Shown: one piece after another, positions 11,782 to 20,890 of the stretch
Layout: each line of letters opens with the position of its first letter
How positions within the stretch are numbered: the first letter of the stretch is position 1
Source of the DNA: Leguminivora glycinivorella
Taxonomy: Eukaryota; Arthropoda; Insecta; Lepidoptera; Tortricidae
Direction: 5' to 3'
DNA length: 64,000 bases
Assembly (NCBI RefSeq): GCF_023078275.1
Contig: NC_062998.1
Location: 16,815,916 to 16,879,915, forward strand
Notes under the pieces: model-generated
The model's database searches: none
Told to the model about the DNA's origin: nothing
Seen by the model: only the letters and a program-made list of their open reading frames with translations
Position numbers and translations under genes: made by a program

Positions 11782-11831
11782 GTAAAGTTCCTTCTCGGGA
11801 ATGTACTACCATTCCCGAGAAGGAACTTTAC
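11782..11831. repeat. Perfect 22-bp-stem hairpin
   Basis: GTAAAGTTCCTTCTCGGGAA(TG) pairs exactly with its reverse complement across a 6-base loop (TACTAC). It could be the core of a small palindromic transposon or a small-RNA-like hairpin. Nothing else supports transcription. Confidence 0.8.
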
Positions 11832-11906
11832 TGGAGATCTTTTACCATCCAGAGAGTAGAGACCATATATTGTAAAGCCCCTAAAGGGTATGTGATATAC
11901 ATATCA

Positions 11907-12170
11907 TAAATAAATAAATAAAATAAATAAATATTGGGGACACCTTACACAGATCAACTTAGCCCCAAACTAAGCAAAGCTTGTACTATGGGTGCTAAGC
12001 GACGATATACATACTTAAATAGATAAATACATACTTATATACATAGAAAACATCCATGACTCAGAAACAAATATCTGTGCTCATCACACAAATAAATGCC
12101 CTTACCGGGATTCGAACCCAGGACCGTGGCTCAGCAGGCAGTCACTACCGACTGAGCCAGACCGGTCGTC
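11907..12170 (-). mobile_element. Metulj-like SINE, complete, minus strand
   Basis: On the minus strand it starts with GACCGGTCTGGCTCAGTCGG (A-box region), followed by GTTCGAATCCCGG (B box), AAGGGCATTTATTTGTGTG, the GAGTCATGGATG core and a GGTGTCCCCAATATTTATTT tail. This is the only copy here with a full tRNA-like head. It is a SINE promoter and not a tRNA gene, because the acceptor stem is absent and the body continues for about 190 bp. Confidence 0.8.
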
Positions 12171-12261
12171 CATAGCACATAGTATGTGGTATACCCATGA
12201 TTATCATATGACAGTATATGTATGACTGCTACTGATAGTGATAGCCGGTTGCCTTCTAAAA

Positions 12262-12695
12262 ATAGTTATTTGTTATACAAGGGGGTAAAGTTGTATTTTA
12301 ACGCCGAGTGTGGAATTGAAAAACGAGCAAGTGAAAGGATTCTATAGTTGAACCACGAGCGAAGCGAGTGGTTCGAGATTAGAATCCTGAACTTGCGAGT
12401 TTTTTAACACACGAGAAGTAAAATACATTTGCACCCGAGTGTAACACAAAACTTTTCCCCTCACTATAGCGAGGAAACTACAACGCAAAAAATGCGTTTA
12501 TCACTGCTTCCAGTAGTGCCACAGGTGGTAAATCATCTTTATTACTAGATTCACCTACTTTTATCAATTTTAAAGTAGTTAATTTGACTTTATTCAAGGT
12601 CAAATTACTTTACCCACTAGTGGATAAAATGCGTTTTTACCCGCTGGTATTAAAGGACAAAACACGTGTTTCCGAGCTAGTGAGGGGAAAATTAT
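12262..12695. repeat. Palindromic dispersed repeat (TTATTTGTTATACAAGGGGG family)
   Basis: Begins AGTTATTTGTTATACAAGGG and contains the internal inverted motif GAACCACGAGCGAAGCGAGTGG. It is followed by a second part ending TTTCCGAGCTAGTGAGGGG. Related copies start at about 39500, 48555 and 50817, and the inverted start of the second part is at 63930-64000. Confidence 0.6.
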
Positions 12696-13086
12696 ATTAT
12701 TTTCCAAGTTGGAGAGAAAAAGCGGGATCACGGTACTGATTGAGAATCTAGTTGAGTAGATATAAGTCTCTTTCAGCTTTATGATTCACGATGACAATAT
12801 AAGATTATTTAGATCTGTCTATATATTTTTCTATGTCTATGGTAGAAACATGTTATAATGACGAATACTGACTGAGTAGTAGATTTTTACTATAACGATT
12901 GACCCCTCCTGCTTTAAAAATGCACTTTTAATTTTTTTCATCACACTCGCTCGTAAACGGTGTTATTACATGCTTGCATAATGATACGTAATGATCTATT
13001 TTACCGCCCTAGGGTGGTAACGAAAATACCTGGGTGGGGCTTCCACGACCTGTCAAAAATTACAAGATGGTATTTCAATACATTAA

Positions 13087-13205
13087 AGGCCACTTGCACC
13101 AACGAAAAAGGGGGGTTAGCCCGGGGGTTAACCCACCATTTTATATGGAATTTGACAGATGACAGCTCACCAACTCCGAGTTAAATGTTTGGTGCAAGTG
13201 GGCCT
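13087..13205. mobile_element. MITE with AGGCCACTTGCACCAA ends
   Basis: The left end AGGCCACTTGCACCAA is mirrored by TTGGTGCAAGTGGGCCT at the right, about 119 bp in all. A familiar small lepidopteran palindromic element. No coding capacity. Confidence 0.7.
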
Positions 13206-13518
13206 AAGTTTATAATTTGGTTATTTCGCGAGGTGATGAAAAACATTGTGTATATCACGGGCGGCTGAAAAATTACGAACGAGAGGCTGCTCTTTAATAT
13301 TAACGCGAGTTTGTAATCATTCACTTTCCGCCCATTATATTAACTCGAGTCCGACGGAAAGTTTCCAAATTTCTGAAATTTTCATAGGAAAATTCGGAAA
13401 CTTTCCATTCCAGTTGTATGGATGGAAACTTTCCATTTCATTATTTTTCGTGAAACGTGAATTTTTCATGAAATTTAAGATTTTTTTGGAAAGTTTCCGC
13501 AATTTGCACATCACTATA

Positions 13519-13680
13519 CCCGCGGCTTCGCTCGCGTTAGAAAGAGACTAAAAGTAGCCTATGTCACTCTCCGTCCCTTCAACTATCTTCACTTTAAAAA
13601 TCACGTCAATGCGTCGCTCCGTTTTGCCGTGAAAGACGGACAAACAAACAGACACACACACTTTCCCATATTAGTATGGA
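13519..13680 (+). repeat. CGCGGCTTCGCTCGCG dispersed repeat
   Basis: Starts CCCGCGGCTTCGCTCGCG, then GTAGCCTATGTCACTCTCC, and ends near CCCATATTAGTATGGA. The same element in the opposite direction is at about 42545-42722. It resembles a short repeat found across Lepidoptera. Confidence 0.7.
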
Positions 13681-14392
13681 TGTACTATTTAAAGTCTAGG
13701 TTATTGATGATATTTATATTCATGGCCTATATTTGTACTGGTAGGTTTGGGTGGTAAAGATGAAAGGGTCGGCCACACAAATGGATTATGAGATTCACAA
13801 AACATAGCTAAGCTAATAATTGTTTAGGCTAATTGGTATATTTTCATGGACAAAATATTGGCTACATATAAAATTTAATAAAACTCAATGTAGGTACGCA
13901 GTTTGTTTGCAATGGTTTTGATAGACAAATTAATATTTTCTGTATATTTTATTTAGATCTGCCGATGACTGTAGACGTTATTACCGTTAGTTGGTGGGAT
14001 AAGTACAGTCGACCAAAAATGTGGTTCGTTTGAACGTCATGAGACAACAAGGTCGATTTCCGCTTGCAATAATATTATGTCAGTGACAATTGCTCTCTCT
14101 ATATATGATGTTTACGTCATGCCATGTGTCAAGTCAACCTTAGCGATCGTTTTAGAGCTTAGTGCTCCCAGAAACTTTTGTAAAAACTGGTAGACTTCTT
14201 TCTTAGCGCACTGTACTTATTTTACGTCAATTATAAAACAACTGGTAATTTAAATTTGTCGGGTAAGCCTGTGTATGATGTGTGTACATCTGTACCTATT
14301 TAAAAAAAATACAATCAGCCCTCTTATTACCTCTAATTTGGCAAGTTTCAAAGTATTAGAGTATTATAGGTAAGTGATACCTTTGGTTATCT
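13681..14392. other. Intergenic, no gene seen
   Basis: AT-rich, no exon or recognised repeat supported. Confidence 0.4.
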
Positions 14393-14396
14393 TTTT

Positions 14397-14972
14397 TAGG
14401 GTTCCGTCCGTAGTCAACTAGGAACCCTTATAGTTTGCCATGTCGCCATGTCTGTCCGTCCGTCCGTCCGTCCGTCCGTCTGCGGATAATCTCAGTAACC
14501 GTAAGCACTAGAAAGCTGAAATTTGGTACCAATATGTATATCAATCACGCCAACAAAGTGCAAAAATAAAAAATGGAAAAAATGTTTTATTAGGGTACCC
14601 CCCCCCCCCCCCCCCCCCTACATGTAAAGTGGGGGCTGATTTTTTTTCATTCCAACCCCAACGTGTGATATATTGTTGGATAGGTATTTAATAATGAATA
14701 AGGGTTTACTAAGATCGTTTTTTGATAATATTAATATTTTCGGAAATAATCGCTCCTAAAGGAAAAAAAGTGCGTCCCCCCCCCCCCCCCCCCCCTCTAA
14801 CTTTTGAACCATATGTTTGAAAAATATGAAAAAAATCACAAAAGTAGAACTTTATAAAGACTTTCTAGGAAAATTGTTTTGAACTTGATAGGTTCAGTAG
14901 TTTTTGAGAAAAATACGAAAACTACGGAACCCTACACTGAGCGTGGCCCGACACGCTCTTGGCCGGTTTTTT
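14397..14972 (+). mobile_element. Nonautonomous element with two poly-C tracts (AGGGTTCCG ends)
   Basis: Begins AGGGTTCCGTCCGTAGT. Near the other end it reads ACTACGGAACCCT followed by ACACTGAGCGTGGCCCG and CTCTTGGCCGG. Inside are a (TCCG)n microsatellite and two long C runs of about 21 and 20 bases. A close copy in reverse orientation is at 46078-46614, with much shorter G/C runs. No coding frame. Confidence 0.75.
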
Positions 14973-16734
14973 TGTATTTGAACTTTCTAAACCTGAACCA
15001 GCAGAACCTTCCGAGGTTTTCTCCATATATGTATATTTGTTAAAAATGAACAAAGCTGGCTAAAGTAAAGATGTAGGTTAAACATAAGCAAAAAAAAGAC
15101 TGGCTATCTTACGTACGTATTCTGTTTTATATTCGGAAAGATAAAATAATGTTCCTTTTAGCAAATTGAACTAACTCCTTGTTTTAAAATGAATCCCTTG
15201 GCTCCTACCTATATATACCTACCTACTAGTATTGTTCGCACACACATATAATAAATACACTTACCTTACCCACTCTCTTGATACTTTATTTGAAGTCTTA
15301 CTAATCTCCTCTACGCTCTAAAATATAGATCAAATAGATTAACAAAGAATTTTGACTTAAGATATTAAGTAACTGTACAGTGAGCTGCAAAATTGCATGG
15401 AGAAATTATGATTGAATTCGGCATTTGACGACGGACTTTTCGGGAAATGAGCCTTTGGACAACATTTCCCCCCTAGAAACTTTAGCCTTTCAAACATTTT
15501 TGTAAAAATAAGTAATAGGTGCAAAATCTAAACATGTGACAGGATCAATGACCTTAATAGTGAACAAAAATGTAGGTACTTAAATAAAAACAGACAATAA
15601 ATTTATGAATAAGCTATAAATAAATAAAATACATATAATAATAAAAGTTCATTCGCATAAAAAACATTGCGCGTTATTTTTGAACAGACACAAAATATTT
15701 TATATATTTATCAGAGCCATTATTCGTTTTCATAACGTTATCTTGAACTGGGAGGTATATTTATAATTGTACGTCCCCTTCGGCCGCGGTTCGTAAGCAG
15801 TTGCAATATTTATTTAGGGTATGGCATTTTTACATCTTACTGGATTTCTATTACATATTTCCTTAAGTATTAAATCTTAAACTAGAGATTGATGTATGTG
15901 CTCTTCAAATACTCAATTGCCGTTTCGCTGAGGTTTATGAGGTCTTCAATTCGTATTTGGAATTTGATGAGGGGACATTCCTGGACTAGTTCCAATAGAA
16001 CTACATACACACATACATATTGATCTGAAAGGACTGACACTAGAGTGTTACAAACTTATCACTTTTTATTTGCTACAATTTCTTGTACTGTACTTATATG
16101 TATACTTGAAAAAGAAGGCTAAAGTTTATAGCTACCTTACCGCAGCAGCCTCTAACCTCTGAATTTTATCATTAGCTGATCATGATACAACACCTGTGGA
16201 AATGAATTGTTCAAAGCTCTGTTTCCCCCTGGGTTAACCACGCGTAAGTAATCAATACTGTTTCCCCAACTTTCACTCCGAAACCACAAACAATCTGATT
16301 TCGCAGAATCCTTTGAGAATCGTGTATGTGAGATTTGTGAGAGAAGAGAGTGTAGTGCCCTCACCTGTGTAGCTACTATCTACTTACTATGAGTTCGGAA
16401 TACGTTACTCGATAAGTCGCGCACGTCACGGAAAATGTATTGAGAAAGTGAACAGCGCTCCCAAACGGTTGTAGTGTAGGGACGCCCGGTCGGAAGCAGG
16501 CGGACTGTCGATCACGTGGCGTGTTCATTCAGCCCAAATAAACCCGAAAATTTCTTAGACGATCTCCCATATCGAGTAACTTATTTTGAACTCATGGTAC
16601 AAACACCGTATACCTATTACTTTCAGATGCAAAACGCTTCACTGTAAATGTCGCTAAGTATATTAATTAAGTTGCAAGACTTTCTCCATGCCGAAAAAGT
16701 GTGTATACCTACATTAAAATCATTGTTTGTCCAG
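14973..16734. other. Intergenic or upstream region, no gene seen
   Basis: AT-rich. A 70-codon minus-strand frame at 16152-16364 is open but has no recognisable family or convincing splice context, so it is not called. Confidence 0.4.
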
Positions 16735-16744
16735 GATTAGTAAT

Positions 16745-16805
16745 ATGGACGCATTGCTGTTTGCTTTGGCGCTGGAAGTTTCGCTGTTGCAGATTAGGAT
16801 ACAAG
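16745..16805 (+). CDS. Candidate first coding exon of the DRC9/IQCG-like gene
   Basis: A pyrimidine-rich acceptor (TTTGTCCAG) at 16734 precedes an ATG at 16745. Twenty codons (starting MDALLFALALEV) run to a donor ACAAG|GTTAGT at 16805. The exon ends after the first base of a codon (G). The first well-supported exon of the gene, at 27963, starts with two bases completing a codon (AG), so the two join in frame to give Glu. The encoded helix-like stretch would suit the N-terminal part of DRC9, but it is too short to identify. The intron would be 11.2 kb and contain the LINE. Other upstream exons could exist, and human IQCG is longer (about 440 residues, from memory) than the roughly 300 residues this model gives. 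Confidence 0.4.
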
Positions 16806-16963
16806 GTTAGTACCTACCTAAGGTCAATATGGATGAGTGCTCCATAGGGATAAGTGTGTCTGCCATGTTTAGGTGCACATTGTCACAGATATCGAGATTT
16901 GTACGAAACTAAGGACGTGGGTAAATTTTAAAGCAATCTAGCATTTTATAGATTTTTTTTTTT

Positions 16964-17110
16964 GGGTTCCGTACCTCAAAAACGAAAAAACGGAGCCCTT
17001 ATAGGATCACTCGTATCGTTTGTCTGCCATTCCCCCCCTTATCTCCGAAACTACTATGTGTAAAATTTTCAAAAAAATACACGAGATAGTTTGCAATCTA
17101 TAGATTAAAG
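16964..17110 (+). repeat. Fragment of CCGGCCAAG-type dispersed repeat
   Basis: GGGTTCCGTACCTCAAAAACG with CGGAGCCCTTATAGGATCAC, the usual end segment of this lepidopteran family. A sister fragment is at about 49063-49200. Confidence 0.6.
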
Positions 17111-17370
17111 GAGTTTTCCTGTTAGAAATGTACAGTAAAGCGTAAGTCGGACTGAAAAGAAAAAAACTCAAATTACGAATTTCACTCACTGTCGCTGTAA
17201 GGAGTTACCAAATCTCTTGAAATTGATTGAGCGCGTTTAAATATTACATATAAACTCATTTCTGTTTCGTTTTGTTCAAAATATCGATTATTCGCAAAAA
17301 TGACTTACTTAAGTTCCTACTAAAAAGGAGGCGACTAAGCCAGCTTCTAGTATTTATAGGTACCTAAGGT

Positions 17371-17600
17371 GTGGTGACGGGTTATGAATTTCACCACCCC
17401 CTTTCTTCCCGTGGGTGTCGTAGAAGTCGACTGTGGGATATGGGTTAAATTGTGGCGTAGGCGAGAGGCTGGCAACCTGTCACTGCAATGTCACAATTTT
17501 TTTTCAACCCATTAGTGCCAAGAGTGGCACTGAAACTATTCATGTGCTCTGCCTACCCCTTTATGGAAATACAGGCGTGATTATATGTATGTATGTAGGT
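17371..17600 (+). mobile_element. 3' UTR relic of a non-LTR retrotransposon
   Basis: GTGGTGACGGGTTATGAATT through CAACCCATTAGTGCCAAGAG to ATACAGGCGTGATTATATG, followed by a (TATG)n tail. This layout matches a lepidopteran LINE 3' end that I recognise. No open frame remains. Confidence 0.55.
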
Positions 17601-18352
17601 GCATAGGTATTCACGCATTACGGCATTATAGCTACGAGTAAGATGGTCATGACTTCATGAGCATGACAAGATTTAGTTGAAAGTAAACGCTGAAATTCCT
17701 TCAACATCTTTTCTAAACTCTAGAGGTATTTATAAGGGCATGTAAACACTTAACTAAGCCGTATTAAATTACCTACTTGATATGTTTATGGATCAGTTTT
17801 AGAACATTGAGGAGGAAAATATAGATTGGAAAGCTTTATGTTTCACTTTCAGTGCCTAGTCTAAGCTCCAAATTTTAATACGGTTTACGTGATCCAGGAT
17901 ATATACTCGCGATTTTACGTAATTCTATAATCAACACTCATTAACGGTTCTTCCGATAGTCTTCAGAACAATTTTCTTAAGAGGGCTTGTGAAAAATAGT
18001 GAAATCGCAACCGAGCGCTTAATCATACCGTGTGTGGTATCAAATTAAAGGGCTTTTTGAGTAGTTTACAAATATATAACATATAATAGGACTTTTTTCA
18101 CTTGGTCTAACAAAATATGAGAAAATGTCTAGAAGTGGTAATCATTGTGACGGTGAAGGCTTGTTTTCAAAAAATTGCCAAAAATGTATAATAGAAATTA
18201 ATAGTCACTAAGGCATAAGAACAATTTTAGTAAACGTTGCAGATTAATTTAGTACGAAAATAACTTCTATAGGATGTAGATTTTCAAAGAAATAGTCACT
18301 TAATTTTAGTTAATTTCTGAAAAAAAATTAATTCGTCTTAGCCTCATTTAGT

Positions 18353-18353
18353 C

Positions 18354-18384
<31 letters not shown>

Positions 18385-18965
18385 TTTAGAAATCAAACAG
18401 CCTTTTACAAGTACGGTTTACAAAAATATATATAAATCTAGGCCTAGAGTTTCCTACATTACTAGATGGTTAAATTTAAGTAAAAATAGTTAACAAAATT
18501 ACACACGCAGTAGTTGAGTAGGTACACACGCAAGGATGCATCTTATAAAATCTACTTAATGAAAAAATAATACAGTTAACAAGAAAACAGTAATTGCCGA
18601 ACCTTGTTCTTAAAACTGGACAAATTATGAGCAAAAATATCAATATTATTAATCGAATTATTATAAAAGTTACAAGTGCGCCTAAAGAAAGAGTTTTTAG
18701 CATACTGTGTGCTACAGGAGGAAATAGCGAAAGTAGGTTTAGAACGTGAGTGGAACCGAGATATTTTGAAGGAGATATTTTCTAATAAAAAGGGGGAGTC
18801 AATGTGATTATTAATAATTTTAAATAAAAACAAAACATCAAGATAGGTTCTTCTTTTTTCTAAAGGAGGAAGACTATGCCTAGCCGCAGACGAGAGATAA
18901 TCAGAGTTATATCGTCCAATTCTATATTCAAGGGACTTACAAAAAATTTTTTGAATCCTTTTTCA
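18353..18965 (-). pseudogene. 5'-truncated antisense non-LTR retrotransposon, reverse transcriptase C-terminus
   Basis: The poly-T at 18353-18378 is the poly-A tail of an element on the minus strand. Upstream on that strand (about 18962 down to 18579) an open frame of about 125 codons reads like the C-terminal end of a LINE ORF2. It carries IQKIFCKSLEYRIGRY, LEKRRTYLDVLFLFKIINN and, near the end, NSFFRRTCNFYNNS and FAHNLSSFKNKVRQL. These match the pattern of conserved tail motifs after the RT domain in Jockey/CR1-like elements (family knowledge). A TGA interrupts the frame just upstream. No endonuclease or catalytic RT motif remains, so this is a dead 3' fragment. It lies tail-to-head with the intact LINE beginning near 19379. 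Confidence 0.75.
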
Positions 18966-19378
18966 AAACTTTATAATAAAAATATAGTCTGAGAAGTTTG
19001 TAGTACAGGATAATACGTATTATAAATTTACCAGTTTCAGTATTCAAAATTGTCCAAATTTTACAAATAAGATCGACTAATTCAGCGCTATACGCGGGTT
19101 TTCCTAAACGAGCATCAGATAAAAATTCATAATTAATTTAGTGAGTCAGTTTTCAAAAATCCAGTCTTATAAGAATCAATTACCATAATAAGATTCTCTA
19201 ATTGAAACTTGAATTAAATATATCTGTTAGATAACGGAAAGTGTAGTATTTCACCGACTAAAACTATCAATTTTACATTATTTTGACGTTTTTCTTGAAA
19301 GCAGCCTTAAGAAGTATTTATGAACCTTTATTTTATTAGGTCGATATATTATAAAAAAAATCCATATCCTATCGAGTT

Positions 19379-20890
19379 ATGTCACATAAAACGAACATGA
19401 AAACCTCAAAGAACAGCGGAAAGGCGCATGCGCAAATAAATTGCTTTAAATGTAAAAAAGAGGTACAAATTAAAGAGACTGCCCTATGCAACACTTGCAA
19501 TCAAAGGTATGAATTTGACTGTGTAGGTTTATCGGAAAAGTTGTATAGGATAATGACTCCAGATAAACGGAGTAAATGGAAATGCAAGACTTGTTTGGGT
19601 ACAAATACTGCTAAACTGACAAAAAGGCAAATAGCAATGAAAGAGACCAAACTTTCAACCAAAAACATTGTCGGAAGTAGTACACCACTGCTAGAAAAAA
19701 TAAAGGAAGGGGAAAAAAGTCCTGAAAATAAACAACCTACCACACCACAACCAAAATCGGACAGTGAAGTTTCAACTGATGGGTCATTTGAGTCATCGAA
19801 GTCGGAATTTGATGAAGGTGATACTTTACTAAATAGGAGCTGCCCCGTGTTAGAGACTAAATTTGACGAAGAATTACAGGAATATAAAAATAAAATAAGT
19901 GAACTTGAACTGCGTCTCCTAACAGCCGAAAATGAAATTCAAAACTTAATCCTAGAAAACGGCACTCTCAAAAAACAGATTCAGGAAAATGGAATCACCA
20001 TAAAAAAACTAACACATTTATGTTCTCCCACACCAAAAGCAGCTAAAAAAACAAAACAACGGCGGCGAATAAATTTAAATATTATGCGAAAGGAAAATTC
20101 CAATAACCCTCAAGAAGAAAGGAAATCACCTGATTCGATGGGAAGTGAACATGCAAGAGATCAACAGGAAATGAATATAAGTAACACCACCACATCTGAA
20201 CAGCGCAACGAGTCGGATGCCTCCATAAATTTAGATCATGACAAGCAGGACATAAATAGTGTGATAACCTGTAACTCTAAGAAATTGTGTATATTAAGTA
20301 ATCAAAAAAATAAGAAAACTCTGCAATCCATCGAATATGCATTTGATCAAGGAGTCAATAAATTTTGCCACTATGTAGTCCCTGATGGTAGAGTTAGAGA
20401 TGTCATGACAAATATGGACGAAAAACTGAAAAACTTTACTTTTAACGACTATTGTATAATCTTTATTGGCGAGAAAGACATTATATCTAATGAACATAGT
20501 ATTCAATTAGTAAATTATTTAAGAGAAACGCTTCAAGGGATAACACACACAAATGTAATAATTAGCTTGCCAACTTATGTGTGTGGAGCCCTCATATATA
20601 ATTACAAAGTTGAGATGTTCAACACTTTACTGGCTATGGATTTGCAAAGCCACGATTACGCAATTATATTTGACACAAACTTAGACCTAACATTAGATAT
20701 GTTTTCAAATTACTCTGGCAAAATTACACAGTTTGGTATAAAAAATATATTTATAAATTTAAAGAAATACATAAGCAAGATTCATGAAACAACGAATAGA
20801 CAGCAGGAAATTGTATCTTTATCTCATGACAATGTCCAAACAAACTTAGAGCCTGAAGATCTGTTACCTAGTGATCTTTTTCGTGACTAA
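19379..20890 (+). CDS. LINE ORF1: PHD-like zinc finger, coiled coil, esterase-like region
   Basis: 503 codons starting at ATG. Residues 22-72 form a PHD-type finger: C22-C25, C37-C40, then C48, W67, C69-C72. The position normally filled by His, four residues after the second pair, is Glu45. Residues about 165-210 are a heptad-rich coiled coil (EYKNKISELELRLL), expected for trimerisation of LINE ORF1 proteins. The last about 200 residues, from KKLCILSN onward, look like the SGNH esterase-like domain of CR1-type ORF1s. The catalytic GDS block is not recognisable (LSNQK there) and the usual GTND is GEKD. Role by family: RNA and particle binding for retrotransposition. The middle is low-complexity and acidic/polar. 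The frame overlaps ORF2 at its end. Confidence 0.85.
   Translation: MSHKTNMKTSKNSGKAHAQINCFKCKKEVQIKETALCNTCNQRYEFDCVGLSEKLYRIMTPDKRSKWKCKTCLGTNTAKLTKRQIAMKETKLSTKNIVGSSTPLLEKIKEGEKSPENKQPTTPQPKSDSEVSTDGSFESSKSEFDEGDTLLNRSCPVLETKFDEELQEYKNKISELELRLLTAENEIQNLILENGTLKKQIQENGITIKKLTHLCSPTPKAAKKTKQRRRINLNIMRKENSNNPQEERKSPDSMGSEHARDQQEMNISNTTTSEQRNESDASINLDHDKQDINSVITCNSKKLCILSNQKNKKTLQSIEYAFDQGVNKFCHYVVPDGRVRDVMTNMDEKLKNFTFNDYCIIFIGEKDIISNEHSIQLVNYLRETLQGITHTNVIISLPTYVCGALIYNYKVEMFNTLLAMDLQSHDYAIIFDTNLDLTLDMFSNYSGKITQFGIKNIFINLKKYISKIHETTNRQQEIVSLSHDNVQTNLEPEDLLPSDLFRD

Noticed and set aside
12061..12170. tRNA gene
   Set aside because: A and B boxes are those of a SINE head. The acceptor stem is missing and a SINE body follows.
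13246..13551. 101-codon frame
   Set aside because: Chance frame across AT-rich sequence and a dispersed repeat; no recognisable domain.
16152..16364. Minus-strand gene of 70 codons
   Set aside because: No family resemblance and no good splice or start context.
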